Assembly: GCA_003532195.1 (NCBI GenBank)
Contig: DOFA01000153.1
Coordinates: 1 to 7,641, forward strand
DNA from: Clostridiales bacterium
GTDB taxonomy: Bacteria > Bacillota > Clostridia > Saccharofermentanales > UBA5734
Direction of reading: 5' to 3'
Length of the DNA stretch: 7,641 nucleotides
The position numbers and the translations under genes were made by a program. The notes beneath the pieces are model-generated. The model worked only from the letters and a program-made list of their open reading frames with translations. It was not told the DNA's origin and made no database searches. How positions within the stretch are numbered: the first letter of the stretch is position 1; each line of letters opens with the position of its first letter. Positions 1 through 6,168 of this stretch are shown piece by piece.

Positions 1-1353
1 TCCGTCCCGGTCGAGCATGACTGCCGCCTGATCGCCGATAGCCAGCCAGCATTCGCACAGCTGAACCTGATCTGATCCGGCGGGCGCATAAGCAATGACC
101 GCTTTGTTTTCCGGTTTCCACCACGGTTTCAGCTGCCCGGCGATGTATTTCAGGGAATCATGAATCAATCCTGCGGCAATTTGGCGGGCAGCGGCATAAC
201 GGGCTTCCATTTCGACATGGACCTCGTCGACGCTCGAACCGTGAATGCTGTCGTGGGCGCTATTGGTCATCATGCAGATCCAGGCTTCGTCGAGCAGCGG
301 CTGCCTGACCAGCAAGCCCTGCAGCGAGGCCATGGCAATCAACGGCTCGGTATATTTTTCCAGGAGCGCCTCCGCCGCAAAATGCTGACGTTTCAAGTAG
401 GTTCGGGTCGACAGGGCGCCAAGCAGCACCTGGTGGTACCTCGATCCGATCAGTTCCATCGAGTAAACGGCCGGCTGGTTCAGCCGCTGGTGGACCGCCT
501 GCGAATACTCCTCCGGATTGCCGATCACGAATTCGATCTCATCTTGCATCTCATTGGCGATTCTCACACATTCGCCGATGTTTTCCTGGGGCGGCAGATG
601 GTCGTAGCCGGAAATCAGAGGCACAACCCCGGACGGGTAGCGCTTTTCGATTCTCTGGACATTGGCGATCATGTTGGCGGCAATTTCCCGGGGGTTGTCA
701 TGCCGGGCGAGTTCCTGGTGCCATTCGTATGACAGGTATCCGTCGTAATAAGGGACATCCCGCGGCTGGATCGGATCCAGAGGCCGGTTGAACAAATCGA
801 ACGCGCCGCCGTAGCTTTCCCGGAAGTGGCTGGCCAGCACCTCTGATCCGTCCAAGCCCCGGTAGATGAATTCATCCGGGTGACCGCCCTCGATTTCCGG
901 CATGCCCCGCATGAACATCAGGCTGTCCATGCCAAAGCCGTTCAGGATTTGCGGCAGCTGCAGCGGGTGGCCGAAGTTGTCCGGCAAATACCCCGCCTTG
1001 ACCACGCCGCCGTATTTTTCGCTCTTTCTGATTCCGTACAGGCAGTTGCGCAGAATGGCCTCGGCGCTGGGCAGCCATTCGTCGAACTGGGTGTAGAAGG
1101 GGCCGATCGCCAATATCCCCTTCTGGACCAGCTCGCTGACCGCAGCGCTGTCTTCGGGCACAATTTTCAAGTATTCATCCAGCGGGAAAACCTGGCCGTC
1201 GAGAAGATAGCTCGGGAAATCCGGCCGTTCGCTGGAAATTCTCTGCAAATCCTTGAGGATGTCGATCGTCCAGAAACGATAGGACCGCATCGGCTGGTAC
1301 CATTCGATATCCAGATGCCCGGCTGTGATGACAAAACCAATTTTCTTGTTCAT
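1..1353 (-). CDS. Family 38 glycoside hydrolase (alpha-mannosidase / mannosylglycerate hydrolase-like), 3' end cut by window edge
   Basis: An uninterrupted frame gives 451 residues from an ATG and is still open at base 1. The match to GH38 rests on the family's ordered active-site motifs. HLDIEW at residues 13-18 gives zinc ligands H13 and D15. LPDNFGH at 123-129 gives D125, the expected nucleophile and zinc ligand. SGYDH around D251 lies where the acid/base is expected. AHDSIHGSS at 366-374 gives zinc ligand H367. GH38 enzymes are zinc-dependent retaining alpha-mannosidases; bacterial members act on alpha-mannosides or mannosylglycerate. The catalytic barrel and helical domain are present, and the C-terminal beta-sandwich lies outside; full-length relatives are about 800-1000 residues. 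There is no signal peptide, so it is probably cytoplasmic. The start is supported by GGGAG 7 bases upstream. It lies 218 bases downstream of the beta-helix gene and appears to have its own promoter. Family assignment is firm; substrate is unknown. Confidence 0.93.
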   Translation of the reverse strand, partial: MNKKIGFVITAGHLDIEWYQPMRSYRFWTIDILKDLQRISSERPDFPSYLLDGQVFPLDEYLKIVPEDSAAVSELVQKGILAIGPFYTQFDEWLPSAEAILRNCLYGIRKSEKYGGVVKAGYLPDNFGHPLQLPQILNGFGMDSLMFMRGMPEIEGGHPDEFIYRGLDGSEVLASHFRESYGGAFDLFNRPLDPIQPRDVPYYDGYLSYEWHQELARHDNPREIAANMIANVQRIEKRYPSGVVPLISGYDHLPPQENIGECVRIANEMQDEIEFVIGNPEEYSQAVHQRLNQPAVYSMELIGSRYHQVLLGALSTRTYLKRQHFAAEALLEKYTEPLIAMASLQGLLVRQPLLDEAWICMMTNSAHDSIHGSSVDEVHVEMEARYAAARQIAAGLIHDSLKYIAGQLKPWWKPENKAVIAYAPAGSDQVQLCECWLAIGDQAAVMLDRDG

Positions 1354-1375
1354 TGCTTTACTCCCTATGGCGGCG

Positions 1376-1398
1376 CGATTGGGCGGCGCGGCCAATCG
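1376..1398 (-). repeat. Small inverted repeat (possible hairpin) upstream of the GH38 ribosome binding site
   Basis: CGATTGG (1376-1382) and CCAATCG (1392-1398) are perfect 7-bp complementary arms around a 9-base GC-rich loop. In the GH38 mRNA the structure would sit just upstream of the GGGAG site. It has no following U run, so it is not a typical intrinsic terminator. It could influence translation or stability, or be fortuitous. Confidence 0.4.
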
Positions 1399-1405
1399 AT
1401 AAATT

Positions 1406-1417
1406 TAATACGTATTA
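1406..1417. promoter_or_regulatory. Perfect 12-bp palindrome, candidate repressor operator
   Basis: TAATACGTATTA is a perfect palindrome with a central CG, the layout of many LacI- or GntR/AraR-type sugar-regulator operators. The word TACGTATT within it recurs at 1468-1475, and the half-site CGTATT is found a third time at 1442-1447. The palindrome lies about 65-75 bases downstream of the inferred transcription start, a place where a bound repressor would block elongation. In such AT-rich DNA chance palindromes are more likely than usual, so the regulator class is only suggested. Confidence 0.4.
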
Positions 1418-1424
1418 GTAACTA

Positions 1425-1481
1425 TGATAAAATATTTATCTCGTATTCATCATGTATTCTCTATCATTACGTATTTTATCA
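1425..1481. repeat. Inverted repeat pair TGATAAAATA / TATTTTATCA
   Basis: TGATAAAATA at 1425-1434 is matched by its exact reverse complement at 1472-1481, with 37 bases between. In the transcript it could pair as a long-loop stem. As DNA the arms could be paired binding sites. Low sequence complexity makes a chance match plausible. Confidence 0.35.
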
Positions 1482-1486
1482 CGAGA

Positions 1487-1516
1487 AATACAATTCGACA
1501 ATAAATTTATTGTCAA
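1487..1516 (-). promoter_or_regulatory. Sigma-70/sigma-A type promoter for the GH38 gene
   Basis: On the minus strand a perfect -35 hexamer TTGACA (1511-1516) is followed after 18 bases by TGTATT (1487-1492), which matches four of six positions of TATAAT. Transcription would start near 1480 and run towards the GH38 start at 1353. A 17-base spacing to TTGTAT is also possible but matches less well. The -35 and most of the spacer are covered by an 18-bp palindrome, so the promoter is probably regulated. Confidence 0.55.
1497..1514. promoter_or_regulatory. Perfect 18-bp palindrome overlapping the GH38 promoter, candidate operator
   Basis: GACAATAAATTTATTGTC reads identically on both strands. On the minus strand its first four bases lie inside the TTGACA -35 element and the rest fills the spacer, so a bound dimer would exclude RNA polymerase. 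Length and symmetry fit a dimeric repressor site, but I do not recognise the motif. Its core ATAAATTTAT occurs again at 1532-1541. Confidence 0.5.
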
Positions 1517-1546
1517 TACATATTTATGCGTATAAATTTATCAATA
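1501..1546. repeat. Imperfect tandem direct repeat, period 31 bp
   Basis: On the plus strand 1501-1518 reads ATAAATTTATTGTCAATA and 1532-1546 reads ATAAATTTATCAATA. The second copy equals the first with three bases missing in the middle. The 31-bp period is close to three helical turns, which would put both sites on the same DNA face. The first copy includes the promoter palindrome. Confidence 0.4.
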
Positions 1547-1571
1547 TAACAATTCCCGATACTGACCGGCC

Positions 1572-3581
1572 TTAATCACCTCGCGGCCCATAGCCCGTGG
1601 TTGGAAATGGTTTAAAGCCGATAGCGAAAGCCGGCGAATCAGCGGCCAGATTGAAATCACTTTTCTCAGCATCAATGAAAAGCGGATCGGCCACCAGTGA
1701 GTCTTCGTCGTGGCCCAGGGCTTGCCAGGCTTCGAAGTTTTCTTTGTTAAAAGTGACACCGTCTTTACACCAATACAAGTTGTTGCGGAAAAAGTAACCC
1801 GTGCGGCCTTTCCAGTCCAGCACGATCTCCTGAAAGTCACTCATGAAAATATTATGTTCCACGCTAAAAGATATTTCCGGGGTTTCATCCTTGCCGCGGA
1901 TCAGGCCATGCTCATAGTGGGCAAAAATGTTGTTGACAATCAGGTTGCTGCGCCCGAAGTGGTGCAAATAAGCCGCATTGGCCCGATCGACAATATTATT
2001 CTCCCAGCGGATGTAGCTGCTGCCTTCATCGGTATAGATGCCAATGACATTGTTATCCTTGCCGACATGATGGATATAATTGTGGCGAACGATCGTCCCC
2101 GGCGACACGCCCAGCATATAGATGCCAGCCAAGTCGTGCATCCAGCCGTTGACGGCGATATTGTAGATCTCGTTGTCTTCGATCAGATTGTTGAAGGCGC
2201 CGCTGGGTCCGTAGCCCCAGACCCAGCCGGCCGAAATACCGGAATAGCTCATATCATGGATGGCATTATGAATCAGTTGATTATAAGCCGAGTGCCCGAT
2301 CCACACGCCGACCGCGCTGTGAAACACCTCCGCGCAATCTCTGATCTCGCAGTCGCTGATCACATTGTAACCCGCTGCGTCGGCCACCTCGAATTGCTGC
2401 GTGCCGATCTTGACTCCGCCGCCGCCGTGATCGGATATCAGACAGCGGCTGATCTGGTTGTTCGTGCAGCCGATGCCCAGCGCGATCCCATAACTGCCGG
2501 TTTCCGAGATCGTGCAGCCGGTGATGCGGCAGGAACGCGTCCAGATAAAGTCCAGCGCCGCCTCGCAGCTGATCGCCGCCTGATGGTCAGCTGCCTTGTC
2601 ATCGGCCAGGAGCACGACGCCAATGTCGCGTTCGGAAGGGGGATCCAACTTGCGGATGTCCCAGCGGAAGATGCGGGATTCCGGGGTTCGCCACCATTCC
2701 GTATGCTGGAATGTCAGCCCTGTAAAATGGATATGCGCAACCGGGTTATCGCGCGTGCCCGCCACCTCCAGCACATGCACCAGCCGTGCGGCGACGATCT
2801 GCGTGTTGTCCAGGGTTTCGCCTTCCAGCGGCAGGTAATAGAGTTTGTTTTCCGAACGGTTCAAATACCACTGTCCTGGCGTATCCAGCTCTTCGAACAC
2901 ATTATCGTAATAGTAATGCGATGAGCAGGCTACATCGCAGGCGTTCATTGCGCTGCGCAGCCCGGTATGGACGATGCCTTTCTCCCAGTCGATTGTCCGG
3001 ATGGGCAGCCGGGATTCTGTCCAGACGGCGAAATACACCATCTCAACCGCATCCTGATCAGCGAAATGTCGGAGGTTCTCCGTCCCGACCATAAACTCGT
3101 TCGTCCCTTCATAGAATGATCCCGGCGACGGTCCGACAGTGCGCAATAAGCCGCTTTTAGGGAATCTTGGCCGCAGCCTGCGCTCGCCGTTGGCCCAGAG
3201 GTTGTGAAACACATGTCCCTGTGCCGGGGCGACCCAGATCCGCAGGCCGTTGCGTAAAGTCTCCTGCCACCCGCTGACAGCCACACCGCCGCTGATGACC
3301 GGCCGTTCGCCGGGCCAGGCTTCATAAAACACAGGGCAATCCATCGTCCCTGAATCCAGGCCGCTCAGTCGCCAGGGCTGATCCAGGTAATAGGTGCCGC
3401 CGCGGATCACAACATGAACCGCAGCCAAAATGGATTTGTCCAGGCTGCGCACGATCTGCCCGGCCCGCTCGACGCTGGCTAGCGGACCATCGCCGAAATC
3501 AGGCGCCGGGCTGCATAGACTGCCGCTCCAGTCGTCGCGGCCTTCCGGCGCAATATAAATCACTTTCTCAACTTGATTCAT
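1572..3581 (-). CDS. Right-handed beta-helix protein, GH141-like glycosidase
   Basis: This complete gene encodes 669 residues without a signal peptide. The N-terminal part has the layout I associate with GH141-type proteins: an opening IYIAPEG strand (8-14), VVIRGGTYYL (57-66), DCPVFYEAWPGERPVISGG (81-99), and WYLNRSENKLYYLP (238-251). Residues about 340-605 carry parallel beta-helix repeats with regularly spaced asparagine/isoleucine turns such as NNQISRC, NLIEDNEI and NLIVNNIF. The C-terminus has ADPLFID (631-637) and ADSPAFAIGFKP (647-658). Characterised GH141 members include alpha-L-fucosidase and xylanase activity. D483, D518 and E519 (IYTDEGSS) are candidate active-site acids, by inference only. 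The ATG is supported by GAGGAA 9 bases upstream. It lies 25 bases after the GH78-like gene, so the two are probably cotranscribed. The fold is firm; the family is likely; the substrate is unknown. Confidence 0.9.
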   Translation of the reverse strand: MNQVEKVIYIAPEGRDDWSGSLCSPAPDFGDGPLASVERAGQIVRSLDKSILAAVHVVIRGGTYYLDQPWRLSGLDSGTMDCPVFYEAWPGERPVISGGVAVSGWQETLRNGLRIWVAPAQGHVFHNLWANGERRLRPRFPKSGLLRTVGPSPGSFYEGTNEFMVGTENLRHFADQDAVEMVYFAVWTESRLPIRTIDWEKGIVHTGLRSAMNACDVACSSHYYYDNVFEELDTPGQWYLNRSENKLYYLPLEGETLDNTQIVAARLVHVLEVAGTRDNPVAHIHFTGLTFQHTEWWRTPESRIFRWDIRKLDPPSERDIGVVLLADDKAADHQAAISCEAALDFIWTRSCRITGCTISETGSYGIALGIGCTNNQISRCLISDHGGGGVKIGTQQFEVADAAGYNVISDCEIRDCAEVFHSAVGVWIGHSAYNQLIHNAIHDMSYSGISAGWVWGYGPSGAFNNLIEDNEIYNIAVNGWMHDLAGIYMLGVSPGTIVRHNYIHHVGKDNNVIGIYTDEGSSYIRWENNIVDRANAAYLHHFGRSNLIVNNIFAHYEHGLIRGKDETPEISFSVEHNIFMSDFQEIVLDWKGRTGYFFRNNLYWCKDGVTFNKENFEAWQALGHDEDSLVADPLFIDAEKSDFNLAADSPAFAIGFKPFPTTGYGPRGD

Positions 3582-3590
3582 AAGAGTAAA

Positions 3591-3596
3591 TTCCTC
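3591..3596 (-). promoter_or_regulatory. Ribosome binding site of the beta-helix gene
   Basis: GAGGAA on the minus strand lies 9 bases before the ATG at 3581-3579, inside the 25-base gap after the preceding stop codon. It fixes the start of the beta-helix protein. Confidence 0.7.
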
Positions 3597-3606
3597 ATCT
3601 TTCGGT

Positions 3607-6120
3607 TTAATTTAAGATCAATTTGTAACGGCCGGTTTGTACCTTGCAGGTTCCGCATGCTGCAGCCAGGATTTCTGTTCCGGTTGACGCTTGATTACTG
3701 ATGATCCTGGCTGATGGAACCTGGAGGACTGCCTGGCAGGACGCCGGAATCGACAATTCCAGATCAACCAAATTGCCATTCTTCTGCCAGCTGACACCCA
3801 CCGTGCCTCTGGGTGTTGGTATTCGGCCTTCAGCCCAGTACAGGTCACCAAAAACCTGTTCGATTGTCAGAACTTCGAATCCTGGCTCAAGCGGCGTCAC
3901 TCCCAAAATTTTCGCCGGCAATTGGTAAGTCGGTGTGCCTCCCCAGGCGTGGCTGAAATCAAAGTCACCGTACCAGGCTTCTTTCAAGCTGCTCGGATGC
4001 TCAGCCAGCAGCGACTTCCATCGACGCATCTGGTCCAGTCCGAACTTGCCGAACTCTCCGGCATGGTGGAGCGCTTCCAGTACGAAGTGCATGAAGTATG
4101 GCTGAGCCTGGGCGAGAGTACTGTCTTCAATAACTTTTCGCATGATTTCAGCCTGCTTTTCCCGAGGCGCCAAATCATAGAGAACCGCCAGCGAATTGGT
4201 ATGCTGGCTGTAATAGGTTCCCTGAACATTCCCGGGCGCTGCCCAGGGCCGTTTGGATGGCAGGTCCGGATCATTCAGGCCATCGATATAGAGGCCTTTT
4301 TCTTCATTCCAGAAGTGGCGGTTAAACGCAGCTTTCGTTTCTTCAGCCAGTTGCAAATAGTGCTCTGCTTCTGATGCCCGGCCGAGAATCTTGCAGAAAC
4401 GGGCGGCATTTTGCAGGGCCCGGTAATAAAAAGCGTTGAGATAAGCTTGGCCCATAGCTTTCGGCGGATTGTGCAGGTTATGGTTCCCGACGATCACCCA
4501 GTCCATGAAGATATAATTCGGCGGATTGTCGATCAATCCTGGCTGGCTTTTGTAACTCTCATAAAGCTGTAAAAGCAGGACGTCCACAATCGGCATCATT
4601 TCCTGAAGCAGGGAAACGTCGCCTGTATAACGGCAATAATCGGCCAGCCACTCGGTCCAGATCAGGCTGTAGCTGCCGCAGAACATGATTCCGCCGGTTT
4701 GCCTGAGGTGGTAGCCCATCCGCAGCAGATCCTGCCGGACTAGCCATTTGTCGCCGAAAGTATAATAATTCATCAGGCTTTCGATCAGATAATCACCGGT
4801 GCAGGCTACGGGTTCCTGATGTATGGGTGAATCAAGATGATAAGCCTGCATGCACAGTTGGTTGGTCCAGCGGCCAACAAGCCAGATCTGGTTGAGCAGT
4901 TCATCTGAACAATTGAAATTCCCCCGGTAGCACACGGGATAGGACCGGAAATTACAGCAGATGTTGTATATTTTCATGGGCTTGCCCCAAAAACTGCTCA
5001 CGGTTACCTTCACGTGCTCGAAAGCGTCCAGGTGGAAACACTCAAATTCCTGCAAGCCATCGCGCATGATGTAGTCAGAGTAACGGTCGGTTTTGCCTGC
5101 GATCTCCTGGTATTCAATCCGGAGTTTTGTATCTTTAGCGCCTTCGATCAGAAAACATAGATGTCCCGCATATTCCTTGCCGAAATCTAGCCAGAAAGTA
5201 ACCGGAGAGCCCGATGAAATCGAGGTAAAAGTATCGTCGTCGCTGAGCATGGAATCCGCGGATTCTATTCTGCTGCGCTGCTGCTCAAAAGGAATGATAA
5301 CTTTTTTTGCCTGAACCCTGGCTTCCAGCAGCGGAGGAATTTCACTGGGCAGCAGTTTCCATCGGCTATCCGGGACCGCTGCGAAAACATCGGCTTTGGG
5401 CCAGGAACCATCATCAAAATCAGCCTCATGCCAGCCGACAGGCTCCAGGCCGGCATGATACAGATTGGCATGGCCGTGTCCGGCAAAAGGGTTGCGGAAA
5501 TGGGAAGCAAAAGCGCGCCCGATTGCCCCGCGCCAGCTGTCGTCGGAAACAATCCGGCTGCTTCTGCCGTCCGCGTAATCGACCTTCGCTTCGAACAGGA
5601 ATCCGCCGTGCCCTATGGAATAATCCGCCATATCGTCCGGCTGTAAAACGACCTCGGCCGTGATGACATTGACGCCTGGGTAAAAATTATTGCTTAAATC
5701 ATATCGGTCGTAATACCAAAACTGCGGCGGATCGGCGAAAGCATAATCGCCGGCTGTCTCGGCTGGTCCCCGGCCAACCATCGTGCCGTTGACATAGAGC
5801 CGGTATTTCAAGTCCGCGCTCACCCAGGCTTGAATGCTTTCAATCCCGTTATCCAGAACAACCACTTTCCGGAACAGGGCAACCGCATGCTTGTGCTGCT
5901 GCTTCATCTCGCAGAACACGGAAAATACCGACTCCTGGAATTCCGGATATTCTTTTTGATTCAGCCAGATCCAGTTTGCTGACCAGGGTTCGGGCTTCAT
6001 GCCTTTCTTGTTGTCATACACGAATCCCGGCGCCTGGATGCCTTGCCCATCTGCCGTGACATTCATCTCCGGATGTCTGATCGGGCCGCAATGTTGATAT
6101 GTTTTGGAAATGCTGCACAT
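3607..6120 (-). CDS. Divergent family 78 (alpha-L-rhamnosidase-like) glycoside hydrolase
   Basis: The protein has 837 residues and GH78 architecture. It opens with SANWIWL (47-53). An accessory beta-sandwich follows, with VSADLKYRLYVNGTMVGRGP (100-119). A second beta domain with LDFGKEYAGHL (311-321) precedes an (alpha/alpha)6 catalytic domain at about 405-745. The C-terminal beta domain contains WAEGRIPTPRGTVGVSW (762-778). GH78 enzymes are inverting and release alpha-L-rhamnose. The usual motif of the type RDERLGWTGD is changed here to HQEPVACTGD (434-443). E436 and D443, which correspond to the conserved catalytic-site acids, remain, but the arginines and tryptophan are gone. E714 in SLKEAW is the likely counterpart of the base. 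Specificity may therefore differ from rhamnose. There is no signal peptide. About 40 residues precede the conserved part, so ATG codons at 6066 and 6000 are alternative starts. It is cotranscribed with its neighbours. Confidence 0.88.
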   Translation of the reverse strand: MCSISKTYQHCGPIRHPEMNVTADGQGIQAPGFVYDNKKGMKPEPWSANWIWLNQKEYPEFQESVFSVFCEMKQQHKHAVALFRKVVVLDNGIESIQAWVSADLKYRLYVNGTMVGRGPAETAGDYAFADPPQFWYYDRYDLSNNFYPGVNVITAEVVLQPDDMADYSIGHGGFLFEAKVDYADGRSSRIVSDDSWRGAIGRAFASHFRNPFAGHGHANLYHAGLEPVGWHEADFDDGSWPKADVFAAVPDSRWKLLPSEIPPLLEARVQAKKVIIPFEQQRSRIESADSMLSDDDTFTSISSGSPVTFWLDFGKEYAGHLCFLIEGAKDTKLRIEYQEIAGKTDRYSDYIMRDGLQEFECFHLDAFEHVKVTVSSFWGKPMKIYNICCNFRSYPVCYRGNFNCSDELLNQIWLVGRWTNQLCMQAYHLDSPIHQEPVACTGDYLIESLMNYYTFGDKWLVRQDLLRMGYHLRQTGGIMFCGSYSLIWTEWLADYCRYTGDVSLLQEMMPIVDVLLLQLYESYKSQPGLIDNPPNYIFMDWVIVGNHNLHNPPKAMGQAYLNAFYYRALQNAARFCKILGRASEAEHYLQLAEETKAAFNRHFWNEEKGLYIDGLNDPDLPSKRPWAAPGNVQGTYYSQHTNSLAVLYDLAPREKQAEIMRKVIEDSTLAQAQPYFMHFVLEALHHAGEFGKFGLDQMRRWKSLLAEHPSSLKEAWYGDFDFSHAWGGTPTYQLPAKILGVTPLEPGFEVLTIEQVFGDLYWAEGRIPTPRGTVGVSWQKNGNLVDLELSIPASCQAVLQVPSARIISNQASTGTEILAAACGTCKVQTGRYKLILN

Positions 6121-6130
6121 ATATAGGTTA

Positions 6131-6135
6131 ACCTC
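6131..6135 (-). promoter_or_regulatory. Ribosome binding site for the upstream start of the GH78-like gene
   Basis: GAGGT on the minus strand lies 10 bases before the ATG at 6120. The second in-frame ATG (6066) has GGAG only 4 bases ahead, and the third (6000) has AAAGG 1 base ahead. The first start is therefore best spaced, although homology would allow either of the later ones. Confidence 0.45.
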
Positions 6136-6168
6136 ATTCTTTCTTCCTGCCGCTGCATGGTCTGGGTG

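Larger units (their letters stand above)
1354..1480 (-). promoter_or_regulatory. Inferred 5' leader of the GH38 gene
   Basis: If transcription starts about 7 bases downstream of the proposed -10 element, the GH38 mRNA carries a leader of roughly 125 bases. Its distal part is AT-rich with palindromes. Its last 45 bases change abruptly to GC-rich and hold a 7-bp hairpin and a 9-bp direct repeat (GGCGGCGCG on the plus strand at 1369-1377 and 1382-1390). The ribosome binding site GGGAG (1361-1365) is 7 bases from the ATG. I recognise no known riboswitch class. The leader limits are inferred from the promoter position, not observed. Confidence 0.45.
1399..1560. other. AT-rich intergenic island, palindrome-dense
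   Basis: Bases 1401-1560 contain 36 G or C out of 160 (22.5 percent), in sharp contrast to the flanking coding DNA. The edge at about 1398 is abrupt. The stretch lies wholly between the stop codon of the beta-helix gene and the GH38 leader and holds no supported gene. It contains the GH38 promoter, perfect palindromes at 1406-1417 and 1497-1514, an inverted repeat pair at 1425-1434 and 1472-1481, and repeated ATAAATTTA words. This looks like a regulatory region; silencing or DNA bending by AT-binding proteins is possible but unproven. Confidence 0.75.

Noticed and set aside
160..732. 190-codon plus-strand open frame
   Set aside because: Antisense to conserved GH38 motifs (D251, H367) with no supporting features of its own.
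669..1163. Several short minus-strand frames within the GH38 gene, which might hint at a frameshifted gene
   Set aside because: The true GH38 frame reads without interruption from 1353 to base 1 with all motifs in one frame. The short frames are shadows.
1510..1536. Possible plus-strand promoter TTGTCA, 15 bases, TATAAA
   Set aside because: The spacer is short and no plus-strand gene follows. It would only transcribe antisense into the beta-helix gene. Such matches are expected by chance in this AT-rich stretch.
1540..1571. Intrinsic terminator after the beta-helix stop codon
   Set aside because: Only a 3-bp CCG/CGG stem can be drawn near the stop and no U run follows, so I cannot support a terminator.
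880..1575. 231-codon plus-strand open frame crossing the AT-rich gap
   Set aside because: Most of it is antisense to the GH38 active-site region, and its tail is just translation of AT-rich noncoding DNA. No domain is visible.
1710..2924. 404-codon plus-strand open frame opposite the beta-helix gene
   Set aside because: It lies wholly antisense to a gene with clear family motifs. Its translation is rich in Asp, Ala, Val and Ile repeats typical of mirrored codons, and it shows no recognisable domain.
6125..6134. Perfect 10-bp palindrome AGGTTAACCT between esterase and GH78-like genes
   Set aside because: It includes the ribosome binding site of the GH78-like gene, no promoter is nearby, and a 10-bp palindrome in isolation is weak evidence for an operator.
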